This document shows, piece by piece, positions 49,631-58,012 of a DNA stretch of 64,000 nt (within the stretch, counting starts at the first letter, position 1; every line of letters begins with the position of its first letter). The notes beneath the pieces are model-generated. The model worked only from the letters and a program-made list of their open reading frames with translations, did no database searches and was not told where the DNA came from. A program made the translations under genes and the position numbers. Source of the DNA: Pseudomonadota bacterium (lineage in GTDB: Bacteria > Myxococcota_A > UBA796 > GCA-2862545); NCBI GenBank assembly GCA_005776945.1, contig SXOB01000006.1:55681-119680 (forward strand), read 5' to 3'.

Positions 49631-50791
49631 ATGCGCCTGCTCCACACGAGCGACTGGCACTTGGGTCGGACGCTCGGACCGTTTTCACGCCATGCGGAGC
49701 AGGTCGCCGCCCTAGATGCGCTGGTCGACGTGGCGTCGACGGTCGATGCCGTGTTGATCTCTGGCGACATCTTCGATTCGCCCAATCCACCGATCGCCGC
49801 CGAGGAGCTGTTCTTTGACGCGCTTGCGCGCCTAGGGGACCGAGGTCGCCGTGCCGTAGTCGTCATCGCGGGCAACCACGACGCGCCGGACCGCATCCTC
49901 GCCCCCCGAGCTCTGGCCGCCGCCCATGGTGCATTGCTCTTCGGGAGGCCTGGCGACCGTCCCCGACTCGACCCAGGCCTCCCCGTGCGCCTGACCTCCG
50001 CGGGCTCGGGGCGGGCGGAGCTCGCCCTGCCCTCCGGACGCCTTGCGGTCCACGCCTTGGCCTTTCCGTCGGAGTCCAGGCTTCGCACGATCGTCGCACC
50101 CGACCTCAGCGACGAGGCCGACGCGCGCCAGCGCTACGCCGCACGTGTGGCCGCCGCGCTCGCGCCAGTCCCGCAAGAGCCCGGCCTACTACGGGTCGGC
50201 ATCAGCCACCTCCATGTGACGGAAGCGACGCTCGGCACGTCCGAGCGCGCCTTCGTCGGCGGCGCCTGGCAAGTGCCGGCGTCGTCATTGCCAGCCTTCG
50301 ACTACCTTGCGCTCGGCCACGTCCACCGTGCCCAGGCCGTCGCACCCGCCGCCTGGTACAGCGGAACGCCTTTCGCGCTGCGCATGGACGAGCGCACCGA
50401 CCCCCACGGACACCTGCTGATCACCGCGGAGCCCGGCGCGCCGCCCCGGGTGGAGACCGTGCCTTGCGGGGCGGGCCGGCCCCTCGTTCGCGTCGAGGTC
50501 CCCGACGTCGCCGCCGTTTGCATGCGAGAGGCGGAACTCAAGGGCGCCTATGTCGAAATCGTCCTTTCCCGACCTCCCCCGTCCGAAGACCTGATCGCGC
50601 TTCGCAAGCTGCCTCTGGACATCGTCCGCGTTCGCGTGAACGCCACGCCAAACGACGGAGGCCCCATCGAGGACCGGTCTGGAATGTCCGACGAAGCCCT
50701 GTTTCGGCTGTGGGTCCGGGAGACCGGTGGTGGGGCGGCCGACGAGTCGCTCGTCACGTTGTTCCTGGCGCTCATGGGGCGTGCACCTTGA
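49631..50791 (+). CDS. sbcD: SbcD exonuclease subunit
   Basis: Mre11-type nuclease of the SbcCD complex, which opens hairpins and trims DNA ends. 386 aa. Metal motifs: SDWHLG, SGDIFD, GNHDAPD, SHLH and GHVHRAQ. The start MRLLHTSDWH is typical. It follows the LytTR gene by 30 bases and precedes sbcC, which overlaps its stop (TTGA). Confidence 0.96.
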   Translation: MRLLHTSDWHLGRTLGPFSRHAEQVAALDALVDVASTVDAVLISGDIFDSPNPPIAAEELFFDALARLGDRGRRAVVVIAGNHDAPDRILAPRALAAAHGALLFGRPGDRPRLDPGLPVRLTSAGSGRAELALPSGRLAVHALAFPSESRLRTIVAPDLSDEADARQRYAARVAAALAPVPQEPGLLRVGISHLHVTEATLGTSERAFVGGAWQVPASSLPAFDYLALGHVHRAQAVAPAAWYSGTPFALRMDERTDPHGHLLITAEPGAPPRVETVPCGAGRPLVRVEVPDVAAVCMREAELKGAYVEIVLSRPPPSEDLIALRKLPLDIVRVRVNATPNDGGPIEDRSGMSDEALFRLWVRETGGGAADESLVTLFLALMGRAP

Positions 50792-53700
50792 GGCCCCTGC
50801 ACCTCCACGTCCACGGTTTGCAGGCCTTCTCCGACCCCGTCGATATCGATTTCGAATCGCTTGGAAGCAGCGGCCTCTTTGGTATCTTCGGGCCCGTCGG
50901 CGCGGGAAAATCCACGTTGCTCGACGCGATCGGTCTCGCCCTGTACGGCGATGTCGACCGCGGTCAGGGCGCCTCCAGGCGGGGATTGCGTCACCCCCAG
51001 GCGTCTCGCGTGACGGTTCGTTTTCGCTTCGAAGACGGCACCGGCGAGCGCTGGCGCATCGAGCGCCAGTATCGGGACGACAAACAAGGTGGCCTTGTCC
51101 GGAGCTACGGGCGGCTGATTCGGGAGGGCGAAGGTGGCGGCGTCGTCGCCGAGCTTGAACGCGATTTCAACACCGAGATCTCCCGTCTCGTTGGGCTCTC
51201 GCGGGAGGACTTTCGACGGGCCGTCATCTTGCCGCAGGGTCGTTTTCAGGAATTGCTGCAGCTCAGGGGCGGCGATCGTCGAAACATGCTCGAGCGCATT
51301 TTCGACTTGGCGCCCTACGGCGAAAATCTCCGCGCCGGCATTCGAGAGCGCGAGGCGGCGCTGCGAACCCAGGAGGCCCTTCTCGAAGGCGAGGCCACGG
51401 GGCTGCGGAGCGCGGTCGAGCTCGACCTCGAGGCGAGCGAGGTCGAATTGGCCGCGGCCAGACAGGTGACCCTTCATTCCGAAGAGCGCACGCGCACGGC
51501 TCGCGCAGGGTTGGTACACGCCGTCGACCGCGAACGGCGGTGGCGAGCGCTTCAGGCGGCCAACGAAGCAGAACAAGCCGCGCGGGCAGCTTGGGTCGCG
51601 GCAAGCGGCGACCGCGAGCGCCTGCGGCGGGCGACGCGCGCTGCCCAATGGGAGGAACCGATCCGCCGGCGCGACGACGCGCGAGCCCGGTGGACCGACG
51701 CCTCCTCGGTGGCCGAGGCGGCGACGACGCGGGCACGGCGGGCGACCGAACGTGCGGACGACGCTCGGCAGGCTCGCAGCCGAGCCGACCAGGCCGAGGC
51801 GCTGCGCGGGCCGTGGACAGCGTGGACAACGGCCCGCGACGCGCGGTTGGCGGCAAGCGCGGCGTGCCAGCGGGAGCGCGAGGTGGTCGAGCGGCTCGAT
51901 TCTCGTTGGCACGAGGCGGAACGCCAGCTCTCGGACCTGACGGGCCAACGCGAACGCGCCGAGGTCGACGCGGAGGCCGCACGCGAGGTGCACGCGAATT
52001 GGCGGGCCGCCGAAGCGAAGCGGCACGAACACGACGTGCTCCAACGTGCGACCGAGCGTGTGAACCGAAGTGCGCGGCAACTGGACGCGCGAAGGAACGA
52101 ATTGCGAGCCGCGGCCGAGGCCGTTGCGGCGGCACGTCGGGATTGGTCGGTGGCGGACGCGGACCTCCGGCAGTTGCGCGAACAACTCGGGCAGGTCGAC
52201 GACCTCCCTGCCGAAGACCCCGCGCCATGGGAGAAGCGCATCGCGCGACATCAGGCCTTGCTCGTCGATCAGGCTCGCCGGCGCGTCTCCGCCGACCGCG
52301 CGGCGTCAACCAGCATGCGCGCAGCAGAGGCGCTGGCGTCGGCCAGAACTCTCCGCGACGGCCTTGCGGCCGCGTTGGAGGAAGCCTGCGTGGAGGCCGC
52401 GCGGCGGGCGACCAGGGACCGCGCGGCCCACCTCGCGCTCGACCTCGCAGACGGCTCGCCGTGCCCTGTGTGCGGCGCCACCGAGCACCCTCACCCCGCC
52501 TCGGCGCCGGGCGCAGCAGCGCCACAGCCGGATCCCGAACCGCTGGCGGCCGCCGAAGCCTCATTGCGGCGGGCCGAGGCGGACGCGGCCGCCGCCGAAG
52601 CCAGGGCACGGGCGGCGCAGGCGGAGGTCGACGCCGTGGCCGGCGAGATCGCCGCCCTGGCCGACCCCGCTGCCCCCGACGTCGCTTCCTGGATCGCCCG
52701 CGCCGCCGGCGCCCGCGAAAGCCAACTCGCCAAGGCGTCCGCCAAGGAGCTGGCGACGCGCATTGCCGCGACCGAGCGAACGGTCGACGCCCTCCGGGTT
52801 CGCGCTGAGGAGGCGGAGGCGACCGTTGCGGCGGCGCGCCGGTCGTTGGACGAAGCCGACCTCGAAGCCGCCGACGCCCGCCGGGACACGCCTCAAGAGG
52901 CACTCAACCTCCTCGTCCCCCTCCGTCGGCTCACCACCGGGCCCGAGCCCGACGTCGCAGGCGCCGAAGCCCACGCCAAAGCGCTCCGTTTTCAGCTCGA
53001 CGCAGCCACCACCGATCGCGCGAATCTCCAAGCCGAGCTTCAACAGGCCCGCATCCGCCTCGGGGCCGCCGAGGCGACCCTGATCGCGCTGGGGCCCGAG
53101 ACGCCGGCGCCTCCTGAGCCGATGGAATCGGCACCGCTGCCCGCGCTCGTCCAGGCCGCAGCGGACCATGCCCACGCCGCCGAACGCGCAGCGCTGGAGG
53201 CCGCGGACGCCGAGCGCGATCTGGCGACGGCGCGCGGGGCGCTCGACCAGGCCGAACGAGCGCTCCAGGGTGTGCCGGTTGACGCCGTCGGCGACGACCC
53301 ACTGGACGCCGGGACGCGCGAACAACTCACCGCCCGGCTCAAGGCGCTCGACGACGCCCTCGCCAACACAGAGCGGGCCCGCTTGGCCGCCGACACCGAT
53401 TTCGCCGACGCCCCTCCCGCCCTGGATGCCGCGGCGGCCTCGCTCGCCGTCGAGCGCGCAGAACAGGACGAACGCCGCGCGCGCACCGCCCAAGCCGACG
53501 TCGAAGCGCGGGCCGAACTAGCCGCCGTCCATGCCCCGCGGCGGGCCGAATTGGCGTCGCTCGGCCAGGCTGTCAAGGTCGAGTTGGCGCGGCTGCACAC
53601 CTTGGCCGCGCGCCTGCGCAAGCACGACTTCGTCACCTGGTTGGCTGACGACGCGCTGCGCGACCTCGTCCGGCGCGCGTCCGTCCACCTTCTCGTCTTG

Positions 53701-54090
53701 ACGGACGACCGGTACCGTTTCGATGTCGACGGCGACGGCGCCTTTCAGGTCGTCGACACGGACTACGGCGACGCCGTTCGTCCGACATCGGGCCTTTCAG
53801 GCGGGGAGACCTTTCTGGCCTCGCTTGCGTTGGCGTTGGCCCTGTCGGAGTCGATCGCGGCTCGGTCTCAGCGCCGCTTGGACTTCTTCTTCCTCGACGA
53901 AGGATTCGGGAGCCTCGACGCCGAGTCGTTGGACAGAGCGATGACAGCCTTGGAGGCCCTGCCCCGCGGCCATCGTGTCGTCGGCCTCGTCAGCCACGTT
54001 CCTGGCGTGCGCGAGCGCCTGTCCAAATGGCTCGAGGTCCTGCCGGCAAGCGCCGGGCGGGGCGCACGCGTCGTCGAACACGGCGGCTGA
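50788..54090 (+). CDS. sbcC: SbcC exonuclease ATPase subunit
   Basis: Rad50-like ATPase, 1,100 aa. Walker A GPVGAGKST (residues 35-43), a long coiled coil with an apical zinc hook CPVC (C559, C562), signature LSGGETF (about 1003-1009) and Walker B FFLDEGFGS (about 1034-1042). It clamps DNA and powers SbcD. The TTG start overlaps the sbcD stop (TTGA). Coiled-coil residues are Ala/Arg/Glu-rich as usual. Confidence 0.95.
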   Translation: MRPLHLHVHGLQAFSDPVDIDFESLGSSGLFGIFGPVGAGKSTLLDAIGLALYGDVDRGQGASRRGLRHPQASRVTVRFRFEDGTGERWRIERQYRDDKQGGLVRSYGRLIREGEGGGVVAELERDFNTEISRLVGLSREDFRRAVILPQGRFQELLQLRGGDRRNMLERIFDLAPYGENLRAGIREREAALRTQEALLEGEATGLRSAVELDLEASEVELAAARQVTLHSEERTRTARAGLVHAVDRERRWRALQAANEAEQAARAAWVAASGDRERLRRATRAAQWEEPIRRRDDARARWTDASSVAEAATTRARRATERADDARQARSRADQAEALRGPWTAWTTARDARLAASAACQREREVVERLDSRWHEAERQLSDLTGQRERAEVDAEAAREVHANWRAAEAKRHEHDVLQRATERVNRSARQLDARRNELRAAAEAVAAARRDWSVADADLRQLREQLGQVDDLPAEDPAPWEKRIARHQALLVDQARRRVSADRAASTSMRAAEALASARTLRDGLAAALEEACVEAARRATRDRAAHLALDLADGSPCPVCGATEHPHPASAPGAAAPQPDPEPLAAAEASLRRAEADAAAAEARARAAQAEVDAVAGEIAALADPAAPDVASWIARAAGARESQLAKASAKELATRIAATERTVDALRVRAEEAEATVAAARRSLDEADLEAADARRDTPQEALNLLVPLRRLTTGPEPDVAGAEAHAKALRFQLDAATTDRANLQAELQQARIRLGAAEATLIALGPETPAPPEPMESAPLPALVQAAADHAHAAERAALEAADAERDLATARGALDQAERALQGVPVDAVGDDPLDAGTREQLTARLKALDDALANTERARLAADTDFADAPPALDAAAASLAVERAEQDERRARTAQADVEARAELAAVHAPRRAELASLGQAVKVELARLHTLAARLRKHDFVTWLADDALRDLVRRASVHLLVLTDDRYRFDVDGDGAFQVVDTDYGDAVRPTSGLSGGETFLASLALALALSESIAARSQRRLDFFFLDEGFGSLDAESLDRAMTALEALPRGHRVVGLVSHVPGVRERLSKWLEVLPASAGRGARVVEHGG

Positions 54091-54153
54091 GCCCGGTTGC
54101 ACCTTTCGTCAAGGCGAGGCAAAGGGGCCCGTCCGCCACTCCTCGGAGGAACC

Positions 54154-55056
54154 GTGATTCGTGTGATCCCGCTCGCCGCTTTCGCTCTGGCCTGCACCGA
54201 GTACGACATCGGCCAGCCCGAAGTCCCCGAGGTCGTGACGGAGCCCGTCACACTGCCGACTGAGCCCGCGCCCGAGCCGGAGCCCGACGAGCCGCCCCCA
54301 GACCCGCCGCCTGCCACCACACCCCCGCCGCCCGTCACGGACGGCGAGACGCCGATCGCCGTCTGCTACGTCGACCCGTCGGAGGTGTCGCCGCCCTTCG
54401 AGGTCGCAACCTTCTACGGCTCCGACAGCTACGACCCCGACGGCACCATCGTCACTTACAGCTGGACGATCATCGCTCAGCCCCCCGGCTCCGCCATCGC
54501 GCTCCCGCCTGGCAATGCTCCCGACCGCGGCCCGTTCGCGCCGGACCTCGCCGGAACCTACACGGCTCGCCTCGTCGTGACCGACGACATGGGCAACGTG
54601 TCCGCACCCTGCGATGCCAGCCTCGAGGCCCTTCCCAGCCAGGACCTGTGGGTCGAGTTGTACTGGAGCCACAACAACGACGACATGGATCTGCACGTCG
54701 TCCGCGAAGGTGGCGCGCTGTGGAACAACACCGACGACTGCCACTGGCAGAACTGCAAGAATGGCGTGGCCTGGGGCGTCTCTGGCAAGACGGACGACCC
54801 GGAGCTCGACCTGGACGACCTCACGGGCAAGGGCCCCGAGAACATCAACCTCGCGAAGCCCGCCGAGAGCGAGTACACCGTCGTCGTCCACGACTACGGC
54901 GGGGCGAACGTCTGGAATGGCGACAACGACGTCACCGTGAACATCTACATCTCCGGCTCACTCGAGTATTCGGAGACCAAGGTGATCAGCGGCGATGACG
55001 ACGAAGTCCCGTTCGCCAAGATCGACTGGGACGCGCTCACCGTCATCCCCCTCTGA
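54154..55056 (+). CDS. PKD-domain lipoprotein
   Basis: A 300-aa lipoprotein with short signal VIRVIPLAAFALAC (Cys 14). After a Pro/Glu/Thr-rich linker (about 20-70), a PKD-like domain (FEVATFYGSDSYDPDGTIVTYSWTI) and a C-terminal beta domain (LWVELYWSHNNDDMDLHVV ... NIYISGSLEYSETK). The last domain resembles surface-associated domains seen in Myxococcota but I cannot name it. GGAGG and a GTG start at 54154. It ends 16 bases from the convergent GST gene. Confidence 0.72.
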   Translation: MIRVIPLAAFALACTEYDIGQPEVPEVVTEPVTLPTEPAPEPEPDEPPPDPPPATTPPPPVTDGETPIAVCYVDPSEVSPPFEVATFYGSDSYDPDGTIVTYSWTIIAQPPGSAIALPPGNAPDRGPFAPDLAGTYTARLVVTDDMGNVSAPCDASLEALPSQDLWVELYWSHNNDDMDLHVVREGGALWNNTDDCHWQNCKNGVAWGVSGKTDDPELDLDDLTGKGPENINLAKPAESEYTVVVHDYGGANVWNGDNDVTVNIYISGSLEYSETKVISGDDDEVPFAKIDWDALTVIPL

Positions 55057-55063
55057 ACCGAAG

Positions 55064-55084
55064 CGCGTTCCGTCAGGGAACGCG
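55064..55084. terminator. Hairpin between convergent PKD lipoprotein and GST genes
   Basis: CGCGTTCC (55064-55071) and GGAACGCG (55077-55084) form a perfect 8-bp stem with a five-base loop that contains the GST stop codon. It fits a bidirectional terminator, though no T-run follows on either strand. Confidence 0.5.
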
Positions 55085-55804
55085 GACGGCCTTGGGAATC
55101 TCGGTCCAGGCGAGCGCCCGCATACGCTCGCCGTAGGCCACGAGCCGCGGTCGACCACGGACGTAGCGCGCCATCGACGTCTCGAAAGGCGCCCAAAGGG
55201 CTTGGCAGACGAATCCGTACACCGCGCAGTCGATCCGGCGGGGCGCAGCACCGCCAAAGAATGGCGCGTCGCCAAGGACGGCCTCCACAGCCTCCCAATC
55301 GGAAATGCCCATCGCTTCGCGCTCGGACGCCTCGTAGCGGGACACGCCTTGGCCGTGGGCATCCCGCGCGACGCGGCGGCGAATCATCGCGCCGACGAGG
55401 GTCCCCATCGGAAAACCCAATGGGTCGAAGAAGGCGGCCCGTGTCGTGGCCCAATGCTCGTCGCTGACCCAACGCTCGTAGAAGCTCAACCAGTAGGTGC
55501 CGTTTTCCAACATGCGGCGGACGGCGTGGTGTTGGGCCCGGAGATCGGGCGCGAGCGAGGCCTCGCCGAGCGGGTCGTCCAACGACGCCTCGAGATGGTT
55601 GATGATGGCCTCGGAGTCGGACACAAGCGTGCCGTCATCCACGATCCACGGGACTTTCCCGCGCGGTGCCTTCAACATGTTCGCGTGGGTCGACACGTAG
55701 TCGACCTTCGCAAGCCGAAGCCAGGTCTCGACCTTCACGCAAAAGGGCGAAGGGTTGGGCAGGCCCCACAAGCGGGGCGGTTGGTGGAGGACGACCTTGG
55801 CCAT
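55073..55804 (-). CDS. Glutathione S-transferase family (FAXC/metaxin-like)
   Basis: A 243-aa protein with thioredoxin-like N-terminal GST domain: PFCVKVETWLRLAKVDYVST, KVPWIVDDG (cis-Pro) and VSDSEAIINHL, and an all-helical C-terminal half. The family with this extension (failed axon connections, metaxin) is found in bacteria as well; glutathione use is not proven. Start ATG at 55804 with GGAG upstream. Divergent from the methyltransferase gene with only about 52 bases between starts. Confidence 0.82.
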   Translation of the reverse strand: MAKVVLHQPPRLWGLPNPSPFCVKVETWLRLAKVDYVSTHANMLKAPRGKVPWIVDDGTLVSDSEAIINHLEASLDDPLGEASLAPDLRAQHHAVRRMLENGTYWLSFYERWVSDEHWATTRAAFFDPLGFPMGTLVGAMIRRRVARDAHGQGVSRYEASEREAMGISDWEAVEAVLGDAPFFGGAAPRRIDCAVYGFVCQALWAPFETSMARYVRGRPRLVAYGERMRALAWTEIPKAVRVP

Positions 55805-55856
55805 GGCTGCTCCGGTCGTCCGCGCTATCCCTGGCTGGTGCGGGGCGTGGATCGAC

Positions 55857-56645
55857 GTGTGGGCCTGTACCGTACGCAACTGCGGCCTCCCGCTCACGCT
55901 CGACGAGCGGCGAGCGCACTGTCCGTCGGGCCACGCATTCGACCGCGCACGCCAGGGGTACATCAACCTGCTGCAGCCGCAGGACCGGCGGAGCCTGCAA
56001 CCTGGCGACTCTCCCGAAATCGTAGCCGCCCGGGCCCGCCATGTTGCGCGCGGTCTGACGGACCCCATTCTCGACGCGATTGTCTCCCTGAACCTGCCTG
56101 GGCCCATCGTCGATGTGGGCGCCGGCGAAGGTGCCCTCGTGCGGCGCCTCGGGGCGTCAGGTTTCGACCTCTCGCCGGCAGCGATGGCGACGGCGGCGCG
56201 GACAGCTCCCTCCTTGACCTTCGTCGTCGCCAACGCGGACCGCCGATGGCCGCTGCTCGACGGGTCTGTGGGGTCCATCACCGCCGTCAACGCGCGCGTG
56301 GACGGCGTGGAAGCGCGCCGCGTCCTGCGACCTGACGGACGCGTCGTCCTCGCCGTGGCCGGAACCGACGATCTGGACGGGTTGCGCACGGCCGCACTCG
56401 GAGCCGCGCCCGACCGACCTCGCCTGGACGGATGGGTCGAGAGGCTTCGTCCCCACTTCGAGCTGCAGGCCACCAAGCACGTCGCCGTCCGAGTCACGCT
56501 CGATGAAGCCGCGGCTCGCGACGTGTTGATCGCCACCTGGCGGGGCCGACATGGGCCGCTGTCGCGCGCGTCCGAGGCCGGGGCCATCGAGACGACCCTG
56601 TCCTGGGACCTGGCCGTGTTCGCAGCGGCCCAACCCCGCGGATAG
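55857..56645 (+). CDS. rlmA: RlmA-like 23S rRNA methyltransferase
   Basis: A 262-aa protein with an N-terminal zinc knuckle and a SAM-dependent methyltransferase domain (VDVGAGEGALVRRLG). CPSGHAFDRARQGYINLL and GDSPEIVAAR are characteristic of RlmA, which methylates G745 (or equivalent) in 23S rRNA. The first Cys pair is CX4C (C4, C9) where RlmA has CX2C; the second pair (C22, H26) is normal. GTG at 55857 starts right before the knuckle. An ATG at 55803 would abut the divergent GST start and is unlikely. Confidence 0.82.
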   Translation: MWACTVRNCGLPLTLDERRAHCPSGHAFDRARQGYINLLQPQDRRSLQPGDSPEIVAARARHVARGLTDPILDAIVSLNLPGPIVDVGAGEGALVRRLGASGFDLSPAAMATAARTAPSLTFVVANADRRWPLLDGSVGSITAVNARVDGVEARRVLRPDGRVVLAVAGTDDLDGLRTAALGAAPDRPRLDGWVERLRPHFELQATKHVAVRVTLDEAAARDVLIATWRGRHGPLSRASEAGAIETTLSWDLAVFAAAQPRG

Positions 56646-56663
56646 CGACCGCTCGGAGCATCG

Positions 56664-57113
56664 ATGACCGACTGGAAGCACGCCGGCGACGGAACTTGGG
56701 TGCGGCGCTACGACCCCACCCCGGGGTCCCTCAAAGCGCCCAACGGGTACATCCTTCGCATCAGTCAGATGGCGCCGAATCGCTTCCGCTACGAAGTGTG
56801 GATGGGCGCGACCCTGAAGAAGTCGGGTGAGTGTCCCGACCTCGCCTCGGCACAAGCGGCCTCGAGAGATCTGGCGGACACGTCCTCGGGGGCGCCCCGG
56901 CGCGTGGAGGTTCCTCCCCCGCAAGACGAGCCCGTGGCCCTGACCCCCTTCGGGATCGGCCTTCGCTTCGTTGCTGGCGGCGCGTTGGTCGTCCTCGCCG
57001 CGTGGCAGTTCCGTACTTTGATGAACACGGGCGACAGCCGTGGCTTCGCCGTTGCCGTGGCCGGCATCGTCTGCATTACCGTTCTGGCCGTGGCCGCCCG
57101 CATGCGCTGGTGA
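56664..57113 (+). CDS. Small protein with two membrane segments
   Basis: A 149-aa protein. Residues 1-60 form a soluble beta/alpha domain (HAGDGTWVRRYD ... YEVWMGATLKKSGECPDLASAQAASRDLAD); 97-113 and 128-145 are hydrophobic (FVAGGALVVLAAWQF; AVAVAGIVCITVLAVAA). The N-terminal half is like a generic single-domain sensor or small-molecule binder; I do not recognise it. It lies 18 bases after the RlmA-like gene and its stop forms the shared TGATCA with the next convergent gene. Confidence 0.65.
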   Translation: MTDWKHAGDGTWVRRYDPTPGSLKAPNGYILRISQMAPNRFRYEVWMGATLKKSGECPDLASAQAASRDLADTSSGAPRRVEVPPPQDEPVALTPFGIGLRFVAGGALVVLAAWQFRTLMNTGDSRGFAVAVAGIVCITVLAVAARMRW

Positions 57114-57860
57114 TCAGAAGGGAGGCGGTAGCGCTCCGGTCCACGAAACCTCGCACAGGTCAAAGCCGGCGCTGAGCTCGATCTGACCGCGCGCGTCGCC
57201 GTCGTCGTCCACGACGTTCGTGCTGAAGTCCTTGAGCATTCGCCGATCACCGGTCTTGTTTTCCTCGAGGATGAGTGTGCCACCGTTGAGGAAAAGCAGT
57301 TGCTGCACTTCGGCGATCGCCTCGTCGACGTCGTCGTAGACGGCCTCGCTCGCATCGCCACAGCGAATCTCCTCACCGATGGCGGCTTCGAGATTGGCCG
57401 AACGCAGGATGACCGTGCCAAAGTAGTAGTGCGACGTGTCGGCGTAGCCCTGTACATAGGTCGTGGCGTCGGGCGGATCGGAGATGTCGGCGTCGGGGTC
57501 GTAGAACTCGAGCACGACCATGTTGGCGCCATCCTTGCGGTACCACTTGTCGACGAGCTCGCCGGCGTCCTGGTACCAGCTCTTCGTGGCGTTGCAGGTC
57601 TCTTCCTCGTCGTAGGGTTCGAAGTCCAGGTTCGCGCTGAAGGCCTCCGAAAGGGGCTGCATCACGTCCTGGACCTCTTTGCACAGGCCTGGCGTCGTCG
57701 ACAGCACGAGCCGATGATGGCGGACGTCCTCATTCTCGACGGCGTCTTGCGCGAAATCGAACCAAACGGCGGAGCGAACCGTCCCGAACGGCTCCTCGTC
57801 GAGCTTGACGCGTCCATCGCTGCAGCCCATCGCCAGAAGCGCGGTCCAAACCGTCCGCAT
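57114..57860 (-). CDS. Lipoprotein, unknown
   Basis: A 248-aa lipoprotein starting MRTVWTALLAMGC (Cys 13). Mature domain alternates strands and helices with three Cys (GLCKEV, EETCNAT, EIRCGD), consistent with disulphides. ANMVVLEFYDPDADI and SNLEAAIGEEIRC have no recognised fold. A strong GGAGGAATC-ATG start and a TTAGCG box upstream support the start. Convergent stop with the previous gene in TGATCA. Confidence 0.72.
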   Translation of the reverse strand: MRTVWTALLAMGCSDGRVKLDEEPFGTVRSAVWFDFAQDAVENEDVRHHRLVLSTTPGLCKEVQDVMQPLSEAFSANLDFEPYDEEETCNATKSWYQDAGELVDKWYRKDGANMVVLEFYDPDADISDPPDATTYVQGYADTSHYYFGTVILRSANLEAAIGEEIRCGDASEAVYDDVDEAIAEVQQLLFLNGGTLILEENKTGDRRMLKDFSTNVVDDDGDARGQIELSAGFDLCEVSWTGALPPPF

Positions 57861-58012
57861 GATTCCTCCGAACGCCGAGCCGCTAACCTGCGGGCTCACC
57901 GTCCAACCTATGGCTCAGGTCACCTGCCGCCTGCCCTTGACCCCAACCCCGCCCCGGGCCATCCATCCGCGATGAATCGGCCGACGTCGTCACGCTCTCC
58001 GGTTGGGCCCCG

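Noticed and set aside
50548..52903. Long minus-strand frames opposite sbcC
   Set aside because: Shadows of the coiled-coil codons; no start, ribosome site or motif.
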